Shown here piece by piece: positions 37,156-45,479 of a DNA stretch of 64,000 bases; the first letter of the stretch is position 1; each line of letters begins with the position of its first letter. Source of the DNA: Geodermatophilus saharensis (GTDB taxonomy: Bacteria > Actinomycetota > Actinomycetes > Mycobacteriales > Geodermatophilaceae); contig NZ_FZOH01000002.1 of the NCBI RefSeq assembly GCF_900188205.1, positions 558,001 through 622,000 of the forward strand, read 5' to 3'. The translations under genes were made by a program, and so were the position numbers. The notes beneath the pieces were generated by a model that searched no databases, was not told the DNA's origin, and saw nothing but the letters and a program-made list of their open reading frames with translations.

Positions 37156-37169
37156 AGGACGTCCGGCCC
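37156..37169. promoter_or_regulatory. DevR/DosR-type box (AGGACGTCCGGCCC)
   Basis: AGGAC-GTCC-GGCCC, centred 43.5 bp before ATG 37206. Confidence 0.5.
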
Positions 37170-37205
37170 TCACCGCCGCCGGCCGGCGGGCGGCACCGTC
37201 ACGGC

Positions 37206-37580
37206 ATGGACGACGTCCGTTCCCCCCTCCCGGTCGGTCACGCCACTGCCGACGCCCGGTCGACGGCCTGGCAGGTGGTCCACGGGCAGGGGTCCGTCGC
37301 CGCGCGCTCGGCCGACGGCGGCGTCGCCGAGGCGGTCCTCCGCGACGACGAGGACGCCGTGCGCGTCGAGGTGCGCGCATCCCGGCCGCTGCCGGCCCGG
37401 ACGGCGGCCGCGCTGGTCACCGAGCTGTTCTCCGAGCCGGCGTTCCGGCGTGCCCGGCCCGTGCTGCTCGCCCTGCCCGCCGCGCACCACGAGGTGGTGA
37501 CCGAGGTCCGCCGCCGTCTCGTGGAGGTCGACGCCCACGTCGCCGGTGCGACCTGCCTGCTGAGCGGCCGGATGGGCTGA
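37206..37580 (+). CDS. Hypothetical soluble protein
   Basis: The 124-residue protein has an alternating strand-helix composition (TAWQVVHGQGSVAARSADGG, AVRVEVRASRPLPARTAAAL, VLLALPAAHHEVVTEVRRRL) without signal peptide or membrane helix. It resembles actinobacterial proteins of unknown function. No Shine-Dalgarno precedes ATG 37206, but a DevR-type box is centred 43.5 bp upstream, so a leaderless, DevR-activated gene is likely. Confidence 0.62.
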   Translation: MDDVRSPLPVGHATADARSTAWQVVHGQGSVAARSADGGVAEAVLRDDEDAVRVEVRASRPLPARTAAALVTELFSEPAFRRARPVLLALPAAHHEVVTEVRRRLVEVDAHVAGATCLLSGRMG

Positions 37581-37628
37581 GCCGGGCGGCCGCCAGGGGT
37601 CGGACGACCGCCCACCGCGTGGGCGGGC

Positions 37629-37916
37629 CTACCGGGGGCCCTCCCGCGTGTCCGGGGAGGACCCGCCGGGTCGCGGGCCCGAGACCCGGCCGACGACGAG
37701 CTCCCCGACCTCCAGGCGTCCCACCCGCACGGTGCGCAGGTCCGCCCGGCCCACCGCCAGCCGCCCCAGCGCCAGCGACCCCACCGCCAGCGACCCCACC
37801 GCCAGGGCCCCCACGGCCATCGACCCGAGCGCCACCGCGCCCGTGGCGAGCGCACGCACCGCCACGGGATCCAGGACCGTCCCGCGCCCTGCCCGTCGCG
37901 CCACCCGTCGGCCCAT
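37629..37916 (-). CDS. Small pentapeptide-like repeat protein (xLAVG)
   Basis: The 95-residue protein contains about ten consecutive five-residue units ending in Gly, mostly of the form x-(L/V)-(A/E/R)-(V/L)-G (for example SLAVG SLALG RLAVG, and later RLEVG ELVVG), between residues 22 and 80. Regular Val/Leu and Gly spacing suggests a small beta-solenoid or a membrane-active sheet. It is not the classic A(D/N)Lxx pentapeptide motif. ATG follows GAGGAGGGGTGGC. A DevR-type box lies about 62 bp upstream. No named family is recognised. Confidence 0.65.
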   Translation of the reverse strand: MGRRVARRAGRGTVLDPVAVRALATGAVALGSMAVGALAVGSLAVGSLALGRLAVGRADLRTVRVGRLEVGELVVGRVSGPRPGGSSPDTREGPR

Positions 37917-37971
37917 GCCACCCCTCCTCGTGAACCGGTCCAGCCTCCCCACCGGTCGCCGGCGACGGGCA

Positions 37972-37985
37972 GGGTCGGAAGGCCC
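37972..37985. promoter_or_regulatory. DevR/DosR-type box (GGGTCGGAAGGCCC)
   Basis: GGGTC-GGAA-GGCCC, centred about 62 bp upstream of ATG 37916 on the minus strand. Confidence 0.5.
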
Positions 37986-38017
37986 CGGCCGGCGAGCCCC
38001 TGGCGCGGGCCGCGGGC

Positions 38018-38209
38018 TCAGGCCACGCCCCCGCCACCCGGGACCCCGACGGCGCCCGGCGGGACGTCCCACGGCCCGGTCTGCCGACCACAGCGGCGGC
38101 ACACCCGGCGATCCGGGCCCTCGTAGCGCTCGTCCGGTGGGTGTCGGCGGACCCAGTCGTGGATCCCGAGCAGGCAGCGCAGGGACCGTCGTCCCCGGGG
38201 AGTCGTCAT
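38018..38209 (-). CDS. Small Cys-containing protein
   Basis: The 63-residue protein reads MTTPRGRRSLRCLLGIHDWV, then PDRRVCRRCGRQTGPWDVPP and a Gly-rich end. CLLGIHDW and CxxC together could bind one zinc. Short proteins with CLLGxHxW and a CxxCG pair are common in actinobacteria but uncharacterised. ATG 38209 is chosen because GGGAGGACCGCACC precedes it; the longer open frame upstream is low-complexity. Confidence 0.6.
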   Translation of the reverse strand: MTTPRGRRSLRCLLGIHDWVRRHPPDERYEGPDRRVCRRCGRQTGPWDVPPGAVGVPGGGGVA

Positions 38210-38390
38210 GGTGCGGTCCTCCCGGTCGGTTCGACCGTCGTGGTGACGTCCGGCCGTCCGGGCCGCTCGGCGGCGGCGCACGGCAGCCACCGCAGCCGGC
38301 GGGCCGGCTGTCGCCGCCGCGCTGCGGACGGTGCACCCATGCTGGGGCTGCGGCACCACCGCGCGGGACGGCCCGAGGGCCCGGTCCGGA

Positions 38391-38404
38391 GGGGCCGAGG
38401 TCCC
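38391..38404. promoter_or_regulatory. DevR/DosR-like box (GGGGCCGAGGTCCC)
   Basis: GGGGC-CGAG-GTCCC lies between the domain-deleted ATPase stop (38429) and the small Cys-protein gene, about 190 bp upstream of its ATG 38209. Confidence 0.4.
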
Positions 38405-38428
38405 GGGATCGAGGTCCCGGGATCGACG

Positions 38429-39676
38429 TCAGGTGGCCCGTCCCCGCCGCCGTCCCCGCAGGAGCAGGGGTCCGAGGGCCGGCGGGAGCGCGGCGACGAG
38501 AGCGGTGGCCAGCTCGGCCACGCCCAGCGCCTCGGTACCCAGCAGGTCCTGCAGCGGTGCCGCGTACACGGCCGCCGCCAGCAGGGCCGCGCTGCCCAGC
38601 GCGGCGACCGGCAGCCAGCGTCCGGCGCGCCAGGCCCCGGCCGGCCGCATCGCCAGCGCGACGGCCGGCTGACCGGCGGTCAGGGCGACGAACAGCTGGG
38701 TCTGCCAGGGGCCGCCCTGGGCGCGGGCGACGACGGCGACCAGCAGGCAGCTCGCGGCCACGGTGAGGGCGACGCCGGCGACGCCGGCGACGACCGTGGT
38801 CTCCCAGGGCTGACCGCGCAGCAGCCCCGAGGCCACGAACAGCAGGCAGGCCACGGCCACCGCCAGCGAGATCTGCCGCCCCAGCCGGGACAGCCGGCGC
38901 TGCAGGGGCGTCAGCGGTGACCGCCGCTGCACCAGCGCGGCCACCCGCCCGACCGCGCTCGCCGCGCCCGTGGCGACGACCACGGCCTCGCCGGTGCCGC
39001 GGACGACGGTGGTGCCGGCGTGCACCATGCCCGACCGGTCGGCCGGTGGGGCGTCGGCGGGCGAGACGGAGTCCGCGGTCCGGTCCACCGGCAGCGACTC
39101 GCCGGTCAGCGGGGACTCGTCGACCTGCAGGCGGGTGCTGCGCAGCAGCCGCGCATCGGCGCCGACGACGTCACCGGCGGTCAGCCGCAGGACGTCGCCG
39201 CGGACGAGGTCGCGCGTGGGCACCCAGGTGTCGCGCCCGCCGCGGAGCACCCGGGCCGACGGCGCCACGAGCCGGGACAGTGCCGCCACCGCCCGCAGCG
39301 CGCGCCGCTCCTGGACCACTCCGAGCGTGGTGTTGACGACGACCACCAGACCGATGACCGCCGTGTCGACGAGGTCCCCGGTGGCCGCGGTGAGCACCGC
39401 GGCGGCGAGCAGGACGAGGATCAGCGTGTCGCGCGGCTGGGCGAGGACCGAGCGCAGCAGGGACACCGGCGGCTCGGTGGCCACCTCGTTCGGCCCGTCG
39501 GCGGCCAGCCGGGCCGCGGCCTCCCCCTCGGGGAGACCCGACACCGGGTCGGCACCGGTGCGCGCGACGACCTCCGCCGCCGGCAGGGTCCACGGCCCGG
39601 GACCGTCCCAGCCGGCACCGGTGCCCGCGGGCCAGGTCCGTGCGGGGGCCGCCGCGGGCAGCGTCGGGGTCCTCAT
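38429..39676 (-). CDS. P-type ATPase lacking P and N domains
   Basis: The 415-residue protein starts as a type II (CtpF/PMA-like) cation ATPase: an N-terminal domain (GLPEGEAAARLAADGPNEVA), M1-M2, and an actuator domain with SPLTGESLPVD (TGES at 191-194). After M4 (VVAGVAGVALTVAASCLLVAVVARAQGG) it jumps straight to the C-terminal helices (QLFVALTAGQPAVALAMRPAG, then PLQDLLGTEALGVAEL). The DKTGT loop, nucleotide-binding domain and hinge, normally about 350 residues, are absent, yet the frame is intact. It cannot be a normal pump. M. tuberculosis CtpF is DosR-regulated. ATG 39676 has GGAGG upstream and a box centred 43.5 bp away. Confidence 0.8.
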   Translation of the reverse strand: MRTPTLPAAAPARTWPAGTGAGWDGPGPWTLPAAEVVARTGADPVSGLPEGEAAARLAADGPNEVATEPPVSLLRSVLAQPRDTLILVLLAAAVLTAATGDLVDTAVIGLVVVVNTTLGVVQERRALRAVAALSRLVAPSARVLRGGRDTWVPTRDLVRGDVLRLTAGDVVGADARLLRSTRLQVDESPLTGESLPVDRTADSVSPADAPPADRSGMVHAGTTVVRGTGEAVVVATGAASAVGRVAALVQRRSPLTPLQRRLSRLGRQISLAVAVACLLFVASGLLRGQPWETTVVAGVAGVALTVAASCLLVAVVARAQGGPWQTQLFVALTAGQPAVALAMRPAGAWRAGRWLPVAALGSAALLAAAVYAAPLQDLLGTEALGVAELATALVAALPPALGPLLLRGRRRGRAT

Positions 39677-39712
39677 CCGGAGAGCCTCCGCGCGGGCGCG
39701 GCCGGCTCCGTA

Positions 39713-39726
39713 GGGCCGGAGGTCCC
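39713..39726. promoter_or_regulatory. DevR/DosR-type box (GGGCCGGAGGTCCC)
   Basis: GGGCC-GGAG-GTCCC, identical to the box at 26601, centred 43.5 bp from ATG 39676 on the minus strand. Confidence 0.65.
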
Positions 39727-39926
39727 CGGCCGCGTGCTGCACGTCCCGCTGGTCGGGGACCTGCCGCAGCGGCGTGCGGTGGCCCCGGGCCGATGGTGGT
39801 GCCGTTCCGACGCCGCCGACGACGGGAGGTCCCGTCCGTCGTCGCGAGCCGGCCCGCGCCCGGGTCCTGCTCGAGGCGGCCCGGAGTAGGCAGAGCCGGG
39901 GGCCCCGGTGACGGCGCCGGCCCCGG

Positions 39927-40169
39927 TCAGCCGCCGGGCGTGGCCCCCATGTCGTCGCGCCGCCGGACCCGCACCGCCCGCAGCGGCCGCCCGTGGTCGC
40001 CCGGCTCGGTCCAGTCCACGGTGACGACCTGCCCGGCCCGGAGCGGGCCGCCGACCACGACGGCGGTGTCGGCCCAGCACTCCTCCGGCGGGTCGGTCAC
40101 CTCGATGACGCCGCCGGTGCCGTCGTCCCACCGGACGACGGTGCCGGCGGAGCTCCCGCTGCGTGCCAT
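39927..40169 (-). CDS. Cold-shock-like small protein
   Basis: The 80-residue protein has GTVVRWDDGTGGVIEVTDPPEECWADTAVV, then LRAGQVVTVDWTEP, resembling the divergent single-domain CSD proteins of actinobacteria (G-x-V-x-W-x-D-x-x-G-x-G-V-I). The aromatic RNA-binding pairs (FGF, FVH) of true CspA are missing, so nucleic-acid binding is uncertain. ATG 40169 has no clear Shine-Dalgarno. Confidence 0.6.
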   Translation of the reverse strand: MARSGSSAGTVVRWDDGTGGVIEVTDPPEECWADTAVVVGGPLRAGQVVTVDWTEPGDHGRPLRAVRVRRRDDMGATPGG

Positions 40170-40279
40170 GCCGCAAGGCTGCGCCCCGGCGGCGCGCGCG
40201 ACAACCGCCGGCCCGGCGGGTCGGCGCCCGGACCCGCCAGGACGTCCGGTCCGGGTCCCGGCCCGCCGATGGGAGGGGG

Positions 40280-41134
40280 GTGAAGCCGCAGCGCCCCTCC
40301 GTCCTCGTCACCGGCAGCTCCTCGGGCCTCGGCCTCGAGACCGCCGTCGAGCTGGCCGCCCGCGGCTGGCAGGTCGTCGCCTCGATGCGCGACCCGCAGC
40401 GGCGCGCGGCGCTCGACGCCCGCGCACGGGAGGCCGGCCTCGACCCGCTCGACGTCGTCGCGCTCGACGTCACCGACCCCGACTCGGCCAAGCGGGCGGT
40501 GGAGGAGACGCTGGAGCTCACCGGCGGCCGGCTCGACGCGCTCGTCAGCAACGCCGGCACGGCCTCCGGCGGCGCCTTCGAGGACACCGACGAGGGCGAG
40601 TGGCAGCGGGTCCTCGACACCAACCTGCTCGGCGCGATGCGGCTGACCAAGCTGGTCCTGCCGGTGATGCGTGCGCAGCGCTCCGGGCGGCTGCTGTTCG
40701 TCTCCAGCGACTCGGCGCGCTACGGCAACCCCGGCCTGTCGCTGTACTGCGCGTCGAAGTGGGCGCTCGAGGGCTGGGCGGAGTCCCTGGCCTACGAGGT
40801 GGAGCCCTTCGGCGTCCGGGTCGTCCTGGTCGAGCCGGGCAACTACGACACCGCCATCTGGTCGACCACCCCGCGCGTCACCCCGCCGGACAGCCCCTAC
40901 GCCGGCCTGCTGGCCACGGTCGAGCGCTTCGTGGAGGAGGAGCACCTGCCGCGTTCCCGCGACCCGCGGGAGGTCGGCCGCGCCGTGGCCTGCGCGCTGG
41001 CCGCCGGCCGCCCGCCGTTCCGGGTGACGGTCGGCCCGGACGCCCGCCTCGCCGCGGTCCTGGGACGGCTCCCCTACCGGGCGACGGCGGCCGCCGTGCG
41101 GCGGCTCACCGGCCTGCACCGCTGGCGGCCCTGA
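40280..41134 (+). CDS. Short-chain dehydrogenase/reductase
   Basis: The 284-residue SDR has the cofactor loop VLVTGSSSGLGLETA, the NAG motif (VSNAGTASGG), catalytic Ser in LLFVSSDSARYGNPGLS and Tyr-x3-Lys in YCASKWALEGWAESLAYEV. Arg38 after the second strand (ASMRDPQR) suggests NADP use. The substrate is unknown. The GTG start follows directly on GGGAGGGGG, slightly close for a ribosome site. It starts 110 bp after the divergent cold-shock-like gene. Confidence 0.9.
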   Translation: MKPQRPSVLVTGSSSGLGLETAVELAARGWQVVASMRDPQRRAALDARAREAGLDPLDVVALDVTDPDSAKRAVEETLELTGGRLDALVSNAGTASGGAFEDTDEGEWQRVLDTNLLGAMRLTKLVLPVMRAQRSGRLLFVSSDSARYGNPGLSLYCASKWALEGWAESLAYEVEPFGVRVVLVEPGNYDTAIWSTTPRVTPPDSPYAGLLATVERFVEEEHLPRSRDPREVGRAVACALAAGRPPFRVTVGPDARLAAVLGRLPYRATAAAVRRLTGLHRWRP

Positions 41135-41178
41135 GCCGGCGCCGCGCGCACCGCCCGGGGACGGCGCAGGCTGGACCG

Positions 41179-41640
41179 GTGCGACGTCCCACGCTGACCT
41201 CCTCGGCCGCCGTCGTCGCGACCGCCCTGGCGGGCACGGCCGCGACCGACGTCGACTCGACCTGGTACCGCCGCCTCGACAAGCCCCGCTGGCAGCCGCC
41301 CGGACCGGTGTTCGGGATCGTGTGGACCGGGCTCTACGCGCTGCTGGCGTTCGCCGGCGGGCGCGGCCTGCGGCTCGCCGCCCCGGCGGACCCCGCCTAC
41401 GCCCGCGCCTTCGCGACCAACCTGGTGCTCAACGCGGGCTGGTCGTGGGCGTTCTTCCGCGCGCACCGGCCGCCGCTGGCGACCGTGGAGGCCGCGGCGC
41501 TGGCGGCGTCGACCGCCGACCTCGCCCGGCGCACCGCCCGGCTCGACCGCACCGCCGGCCGGGCGCTGCTGCCCTACGCGGCCTGGACGGCGTTCGCCAC
41601 GGTCCTCAGCGGGGAGATCGCCCGCCGCAACCGCGGCTGA
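41179..41640 (+). CDS. TspO/MBR-family membrane protein
   Basis: The 153-residue protein shows the TspO pattern with five helices: TWYRRLDKPRWQPPGPVFGIVWTGLYALLAFAGG read in two parts, then NLVLNAGWSWAFFRAHRPPLA, and a closing helix with LLPYAAWTAFATVLSGEI. The family binds tetrapyrroles or cholesterol and links to oxygen/light stress. CAGGCT, a plausible -10 hexamer, ends about 7 bp before GTG 41179 with no Shine-Dalgarno, so the transcript may be leaderless. It is convergent with the TetR gene. Confidence 0.88.
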   Translation: MRRPTLTSSAAVVATALAGTAATDVDSTWYRRLDKPRWQPPGPVFGIVWTGLYALLAFAGGRGLRLAAPADPAYARAFATNLVLNAGWSWAFFRAHRPPLATVEAAALAASTADLARRTARLDRTAGRALLPYAAWTAFATVLSGEIARRNRG

Positions 41641-41647
41641 CCGGGTC

Positions 41648-42259
41648 TCAGGCGCCCGGGACCGGGGCGCCGCCCCAGGCCACCTGCACCGCCCGGCCGT
41701 AGGCGGCGGGGTCGACGTCGCCGAGCAGCAGCCGCTGCACGAGGAAGCCGATGACCGAGGAGAGCATCGTCGCGCCCAGGTGCACCGGGTCGGCGTCGGC
41801 GGGCAGCCGGCCGGCCGCCTGGTTCCTCCGGGCGACCTCGACGAAGAACCCCCGCATGGTGCGGTAGGCGCGCTCGACGGCGGCGTGCACCGGGGGGTTG
41901 CGCAGCGACTCCCCCCAGGCCTGGACGGCGACCCGCGTGAGGTCGACCGGCCCGCGCGCGGCCACGTCGGCGACCATCTGCACCGCCGTGGCCACCGCCG
42001 TCGCCGGGTCGGGGACGTCGTCGTGCAGCAGCACCTCGAAGCGGCCGGCCGCCTCCCCGACGACCCGCTCGACGATCGCCGCGATGAGCTCGTCCTTGCT
42101 GCGGAAGTAGCGGTAGACCGCGCCGGCCGACAGCCCGGACGCGGCGATGACGTCGGCCATGCCGGTGGCCTGGAAGCCGTTGGCCGCGAAGCGGGCGGTG
42201 GCCGCGTCCAGGATCTGGTCGCGGCGGGCGGCGAGGTGGGACTCGGGGACGCGGGGCAC
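41648..42259 (-). CDS. TetR-family repressor
   Basis: The 203-residue regulator has an N-terminal HTH (ILDAATARFAANGFQATGMADVIAASGLSAGAVYRYFRSKDEL) and a helical ligand domain of TetR_C type. It is divergent from a membrane-protein gene, and inverted repeats with GAACG/CGTTC arms lie in the gap, so it probably represses that gene and itself. Start is GTG 42259. Confidence 0.9.
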   Translation of the reverse strand: MPRVPESHLAARRDQILDAATARFAANGFQATGMADVIAASGLSAGAVYRYFRSKDELIAAIVERVVGEAAGRFEVLLHDDVPDPATAVATAVQMVADVAARGPVDLTRVAVQAWGESLRNPPVHAAVERAYRTMRGFFVEVARRNQAAGRLPADADPVHLGATMLSSVIGFLVQRLLLGDVDPAAYGRAVQVAWGGAPVPGA

Positions 42260-42275
42260 GGCGCCATGGTAAATC

Positions 42276-42346
42276 GAACGACCGTTCTTGACGCCGGGCC
42301 GTGTCGGGGCCACACTCGTCGGCGTAAGCGAACGGTCATTCGTTCG
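42276..42346. promoter_or_regulatory. TetR operators in divergent promoter
   Basis: GAACG-AC-CGTTC (42276-42287) and CGAACG-GTCATT-CGTTCG (42329-42346) share the GAACG arm and flank a possible plus-strand promoter (TTGACG at 42288, CACACT at 42311). They probably bind the TetR protein next door. Confidence 0.65.
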
Positions 42347-42361
42347 ACAGGAGCGGTTGCC

Positions 42362-43378
42362 ATGCCCACCTCTGCCACATCCCCGGTCCGGCGCCCCCGC
42401 GGAGCCGCCCTCGCGGCCGTCGCCGCGGTCGCCGTCCTGCTCACCGTCGTCCTGACCGCGTTCGCGTGGCCCGCCGTCCGGTCGGCGCCGCACGATCTCC
42501 CGCTCGCCGTCGCGGGGCCGCCGGCCGCCGTCGAGCAGGTGACCACCGCCCTCGGCTCCGCCGCGCCGGGCGCCTTCGACGTCCGGCCGGTGGGCGACGA
42601 GGCCGCGGCCCGCGCGGCGATCGAGGAGCGCGAGGTCCACGGCGCCGTCGTCGTCGACACCGGCGGGCCGCGCCTGCTGGTCGCCTCGGCCGCCTCCCCC
42701 ACCGTCGCGAACTCCCTGCGGCAGGTGGCGGCCGGTCTCGGCGCGGCCACCGGGGCGCCGGTGCCGGTCGAGGACGTCGTCCCCGCGCCGGAGGCGGACC
42801 CGCGCGGTGCCGGCCTGGCCGCGGCCGCCCTGCCGCTCGCCCTGGGCGGGATCGTCACCGCCGGGCTCACGTCGCGGCTGGTCCGCGGACGGGGGCGGCG
42901 GGTGGCCACGGCGCTCGCCGCGGCGGTGGCCGGCGGCACGGTGACCGCCACCGTCCTGGGCAGCTGGCTGGGGTCGGTCGAGGGGTCGTGGTGGACGACG
43001 TCGGCCGTGGTGGCGTTCGGCATCGCGGCGACCGCACTGGTGCTGCTGGGCCTGCACGAACTGCTCGGCACGCCGGGGCTGGCGCTGGGTGCGGCGACCA
43101 CGGTGCTGCTCGGCAACCCGCTGTCCGGGCTGTCCGGCGCACCCGACCTGCTGCCCGGCGCGTGGGGCACCGTGGGCCAGTGGCTGCCGCCGGGGGCGAC
43201 CGGGACGCTGCTGCGCGTCACCTCCTGGTTCGACGGCGCCGGGGCCGGCCCGGCGGCGCTCACCCTCACCGTGTGGTGCCTGGCCGGCCTGGCCCTGATC
43301 GGTCTGGCCGCCGCCCGAGCCCGCCGCTCGCAGCCGGTGGCGCCGGCACCCGTCACCCGGGAGGCCGTGCCGGTCTGA
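42362..43378 (+). CDS. ABC-2/YhgE-type membrane protein
   Basis: The 338-residue protein has an N-terminal helix (AALAAVAAVAVLLTVVLTAF), a large extracytoplasmic domain with LPLAVAGPPAAVEQVTTAL and EREVHGAVVVDTGG, and then six helices at the C-terminus. This resembles YhgE/Pip and ABC-2 type permeases in which the first loop is large; no ATPase gene is adjacent. ATG follows AGGAGCGGTTGCC. As target of the divergent TetR it may be a small-molecule exporter. Confidence 0.72.
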   Translation: MPTSATSPVRRPRGAALAAVAAVAVLLTVVLTAFAWPAVRSAPHDLPLAVAGPPAAVEQVTTALGSAAPGAFDVRPVGDEAAARAAIEEREVHGAVVVDTGGPRLLVASAASPTVANSLRQVAAGLGAATGAPVPVEDVVPAPEADPRGAGLAAAALPLALGGIVTAGLTSRLVRGRGRRVATALAAAVAGGTVTATVLGSWLGSVEGSWWTTSAVVAFGIAATALVLLGLHELLGTPGLALGAATTVLLGNPLSGLSGAPDLLPGAWGTVGQWLPPGATGTLLRVTSWFDGAGAGPAALTLTVWCLAGLALIGLAAARARRSQPVAPAPVTREAVPV

Positions 43379-43662
43379 ACCGTCCTGCTCGACGACGGCT
43401 GCCGCCGCGCTCGCCGCACCGGTGGGCGCGGCGGTCCACGTCGAGGCGCCACCCGGCACCCCCGACCCCTGCCCGGGCCGCTCCAGCCCCTCGTGCCCGC
43501 GCCGACCACGAGGCGGTCCACCGCGGCACGAGAGGCACAGGTGCCGCGACACGAGCGTCCCCGACCTCGGTCACGGACGCGCGCTGCACCGGTCGCGTGG
43601 AGGACGCTCCGTCTTCCGCAGGCTGCATCTCCGCTGGTCAGCGTCACCTCCGCCGGTTAGGA

Positions 43663-43678
43663 TCGAACACGTGTTCGA
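43663..43678. promoter_or_regulatory. LexA (SOS) box
   Basis: TCGAACACGTGTTCGA is a perfect match to the actinobacterial SOS box TCGAAC-N4-GTTCGA and is the core of a 22-bp perfect palindrome (43660-43681). The GTG start of the HNH gene (43671) is inside it. Confidence 0.9.
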
Positions 43679-45479
43679 TCCCGACAGGCTGGCTCCCGGC
43701 GGGATCGAACACGCCCTGGGCGCCTTGGTGTACCGGCGCCGCGTCGTGCCGATCTGCTCCATCCCGAGCTCCGGTCGGGGCGGGAGTGGCTGATCGAGTC
43801 CGGCCCGCACCGTCGCACGACCACGGTGGGCGCCGGGGCGGCCGAGCTCGACCGCCTGCTGGCGTCGGGGGCCGAGGCCCTGGCGCGGGCCACCACGGCG
43901 TCGAGGCAGGCGGCACGGCTGGCCGCGGTGTCCGCCTCCGCCCTCGCCGACTTCGCCCGCTGCCGGCCATCGGCGTTGCTGGACCGGCAGCCCGGTGAAC
44001 GGGGAGCCATGTCCGCCGGCACGCGCGCCGCCCGCCCGGCTGCCCTGACCGAGGTCAGCGAGTGGGCGGTCGACGAGGCCGCCCTGGCCCTCCGCATCAC
44101 CACCCGGGCCGCGTCGGTGCAGCTCGACGAGCCGTCACGCTCGTCGAGCGACTCCCCGCCACCCTGGCGCTGCTGTCCCGCGGCGCACTCACCCCGGCAC
44201 ACGCCCGGCAGATGGTCGCCGTGGTCGGGCCGGTCCGCGACGACGCCCTGCGCGCCGACATCGAGGCCCACGTGCTCGGCCTGCTGGGCGACAAGACCCC
44301 ACCGCAGCTGGGGGACTGCGCGCGCCGCGTCGTCCTGCGCAAGGACGCCGAGGCCGCCGGTCGGAAGCTCGTCGCCGCGATCCGCGACCGGGGCGTGCGC
44401 CCGCACGACCGCCGCGACGGCACCGGCAGCATCGTGATCGACCTGCCGCTGCCCGCGTGCGCAGCGATCCACCGGGCGCTCGAGGCCCACGCCGAACAGG
44501 CCCGCGTCGACGGCGACGAGCGCACCAAGCAGCAGCGGATGGCCGACGTCCTGCAGGACCTGGTGCTCCGGCCCGGCGAGAACGGACTGCCGCCGGTGAG
44601 CATCGCCCTGACGCTGGTGGCGACCCTGGAGACCGTGCTCGGGGGCACCGAACCCGGACAGGTCGACGGTCACGTGGTGCCGGCCGAGCTGGTCCGCGAG
44701 CTGGCGTACACGTTCGGGCTGCTCCCCCGGCCCACGCCGGCGGTCGACGACCCGCCCGACGCCGAACCCGCCCTGGCGACGGCGTCCGGCTCGGCGACAT
44801 CCGATCCGCCGACGGCATCCGGCAGGTGACGGACCGGCCGCCTGCCGCGACCGGGGTGCCGCCGGACGGCCCACCGGACCCACCGACACCGGTCACCGAC
44901 CGCCCGCTGGCCGAGTGGATGGCGCTCGCCGCCGCCCGGGCGTCGTCGGGTGCCCGGCAGGCCGTCCTGGACGGGACCTGGACCGACGGGGACCTGCGCG
45001 GCCTGCTCGACCTGGGCGCGCTGCTCGGCACGCACACGATCCGCGGCACCGGGCTGGCCCACCGCCCGAACGTCGCGGTCGTCGACATGCTCCGCGGCAG
45101 CCTGGTCGCCCTCACCGACGCCGCCGGCCTCCGCCGCGGGGCCGCCCTCGGCCCACCCGCCGGGAGCGACCGGTACACCCCGGGCACCGACCTCGACCGG
45201 TTCGTCCGGCTCCGCGACCGGCGCTGCCGGTTCCCGGGGTGCCGCGCCCGTGCACGCACCTGCGACCTCGACCACTGCCGCCCGTGGCCCGAGGGCCCCA
45301 CCGCCCACACCAACCTGTGCTGCCTCTGCGAGCACCACCACCGGCTCGAGCACCAGGCGCCCGGCTGGCGGTTCGACGTCGGCGACGACGGCGCGCTCGA
45401 GGTGACGGCACCCGGCGGAGAGGTGCGGCACAGCCATCCCCCGCGCTTCGGGACCGACCTCGACCTGCCGCCCTTCTGA
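43671..45479 (+). pseudogene. DUF222/13E12 HNH endonuclease gene with frameshifts
   Basis: The gene starts VFDPDRLAPGGIEHALG in one frame, continues from about 43751 in a second (ELDRLLASGAEALARATTAS, ALTEVSEWAVDEAALALRIT), switches near 44130 to a third (LVERLPATLALLSRGALTPAHARQM, the DUF222 core) and near 44790 back to the first (LAEWMALAAARASSGARQAV and the HNH domain). The HNH motif CRFPGCRARARTCDLDHCRP with HTNLCCLCEHHHRLEH is intact. So at least three indels break the frame, by decay or by sequence error. 13E12-family genes are known LexA targets in mycobacteria, and an SOS box covers this start. Confidence 0.8.

Noticed and set aside
40239..40252. AGGACGTCCGGTCC as a further DevR-type box for the SDR gene
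   Set aside because: The right arm is poor and the 42.5-bp rule would place the transcription start inside the gene, after GTG 40280.
43379..43660. Possible small gene between the membrane protein and the SOS box
   Set aside because: Frames here have no start with a ribosome site and no coding-like third-position bias. Nothing was supported.
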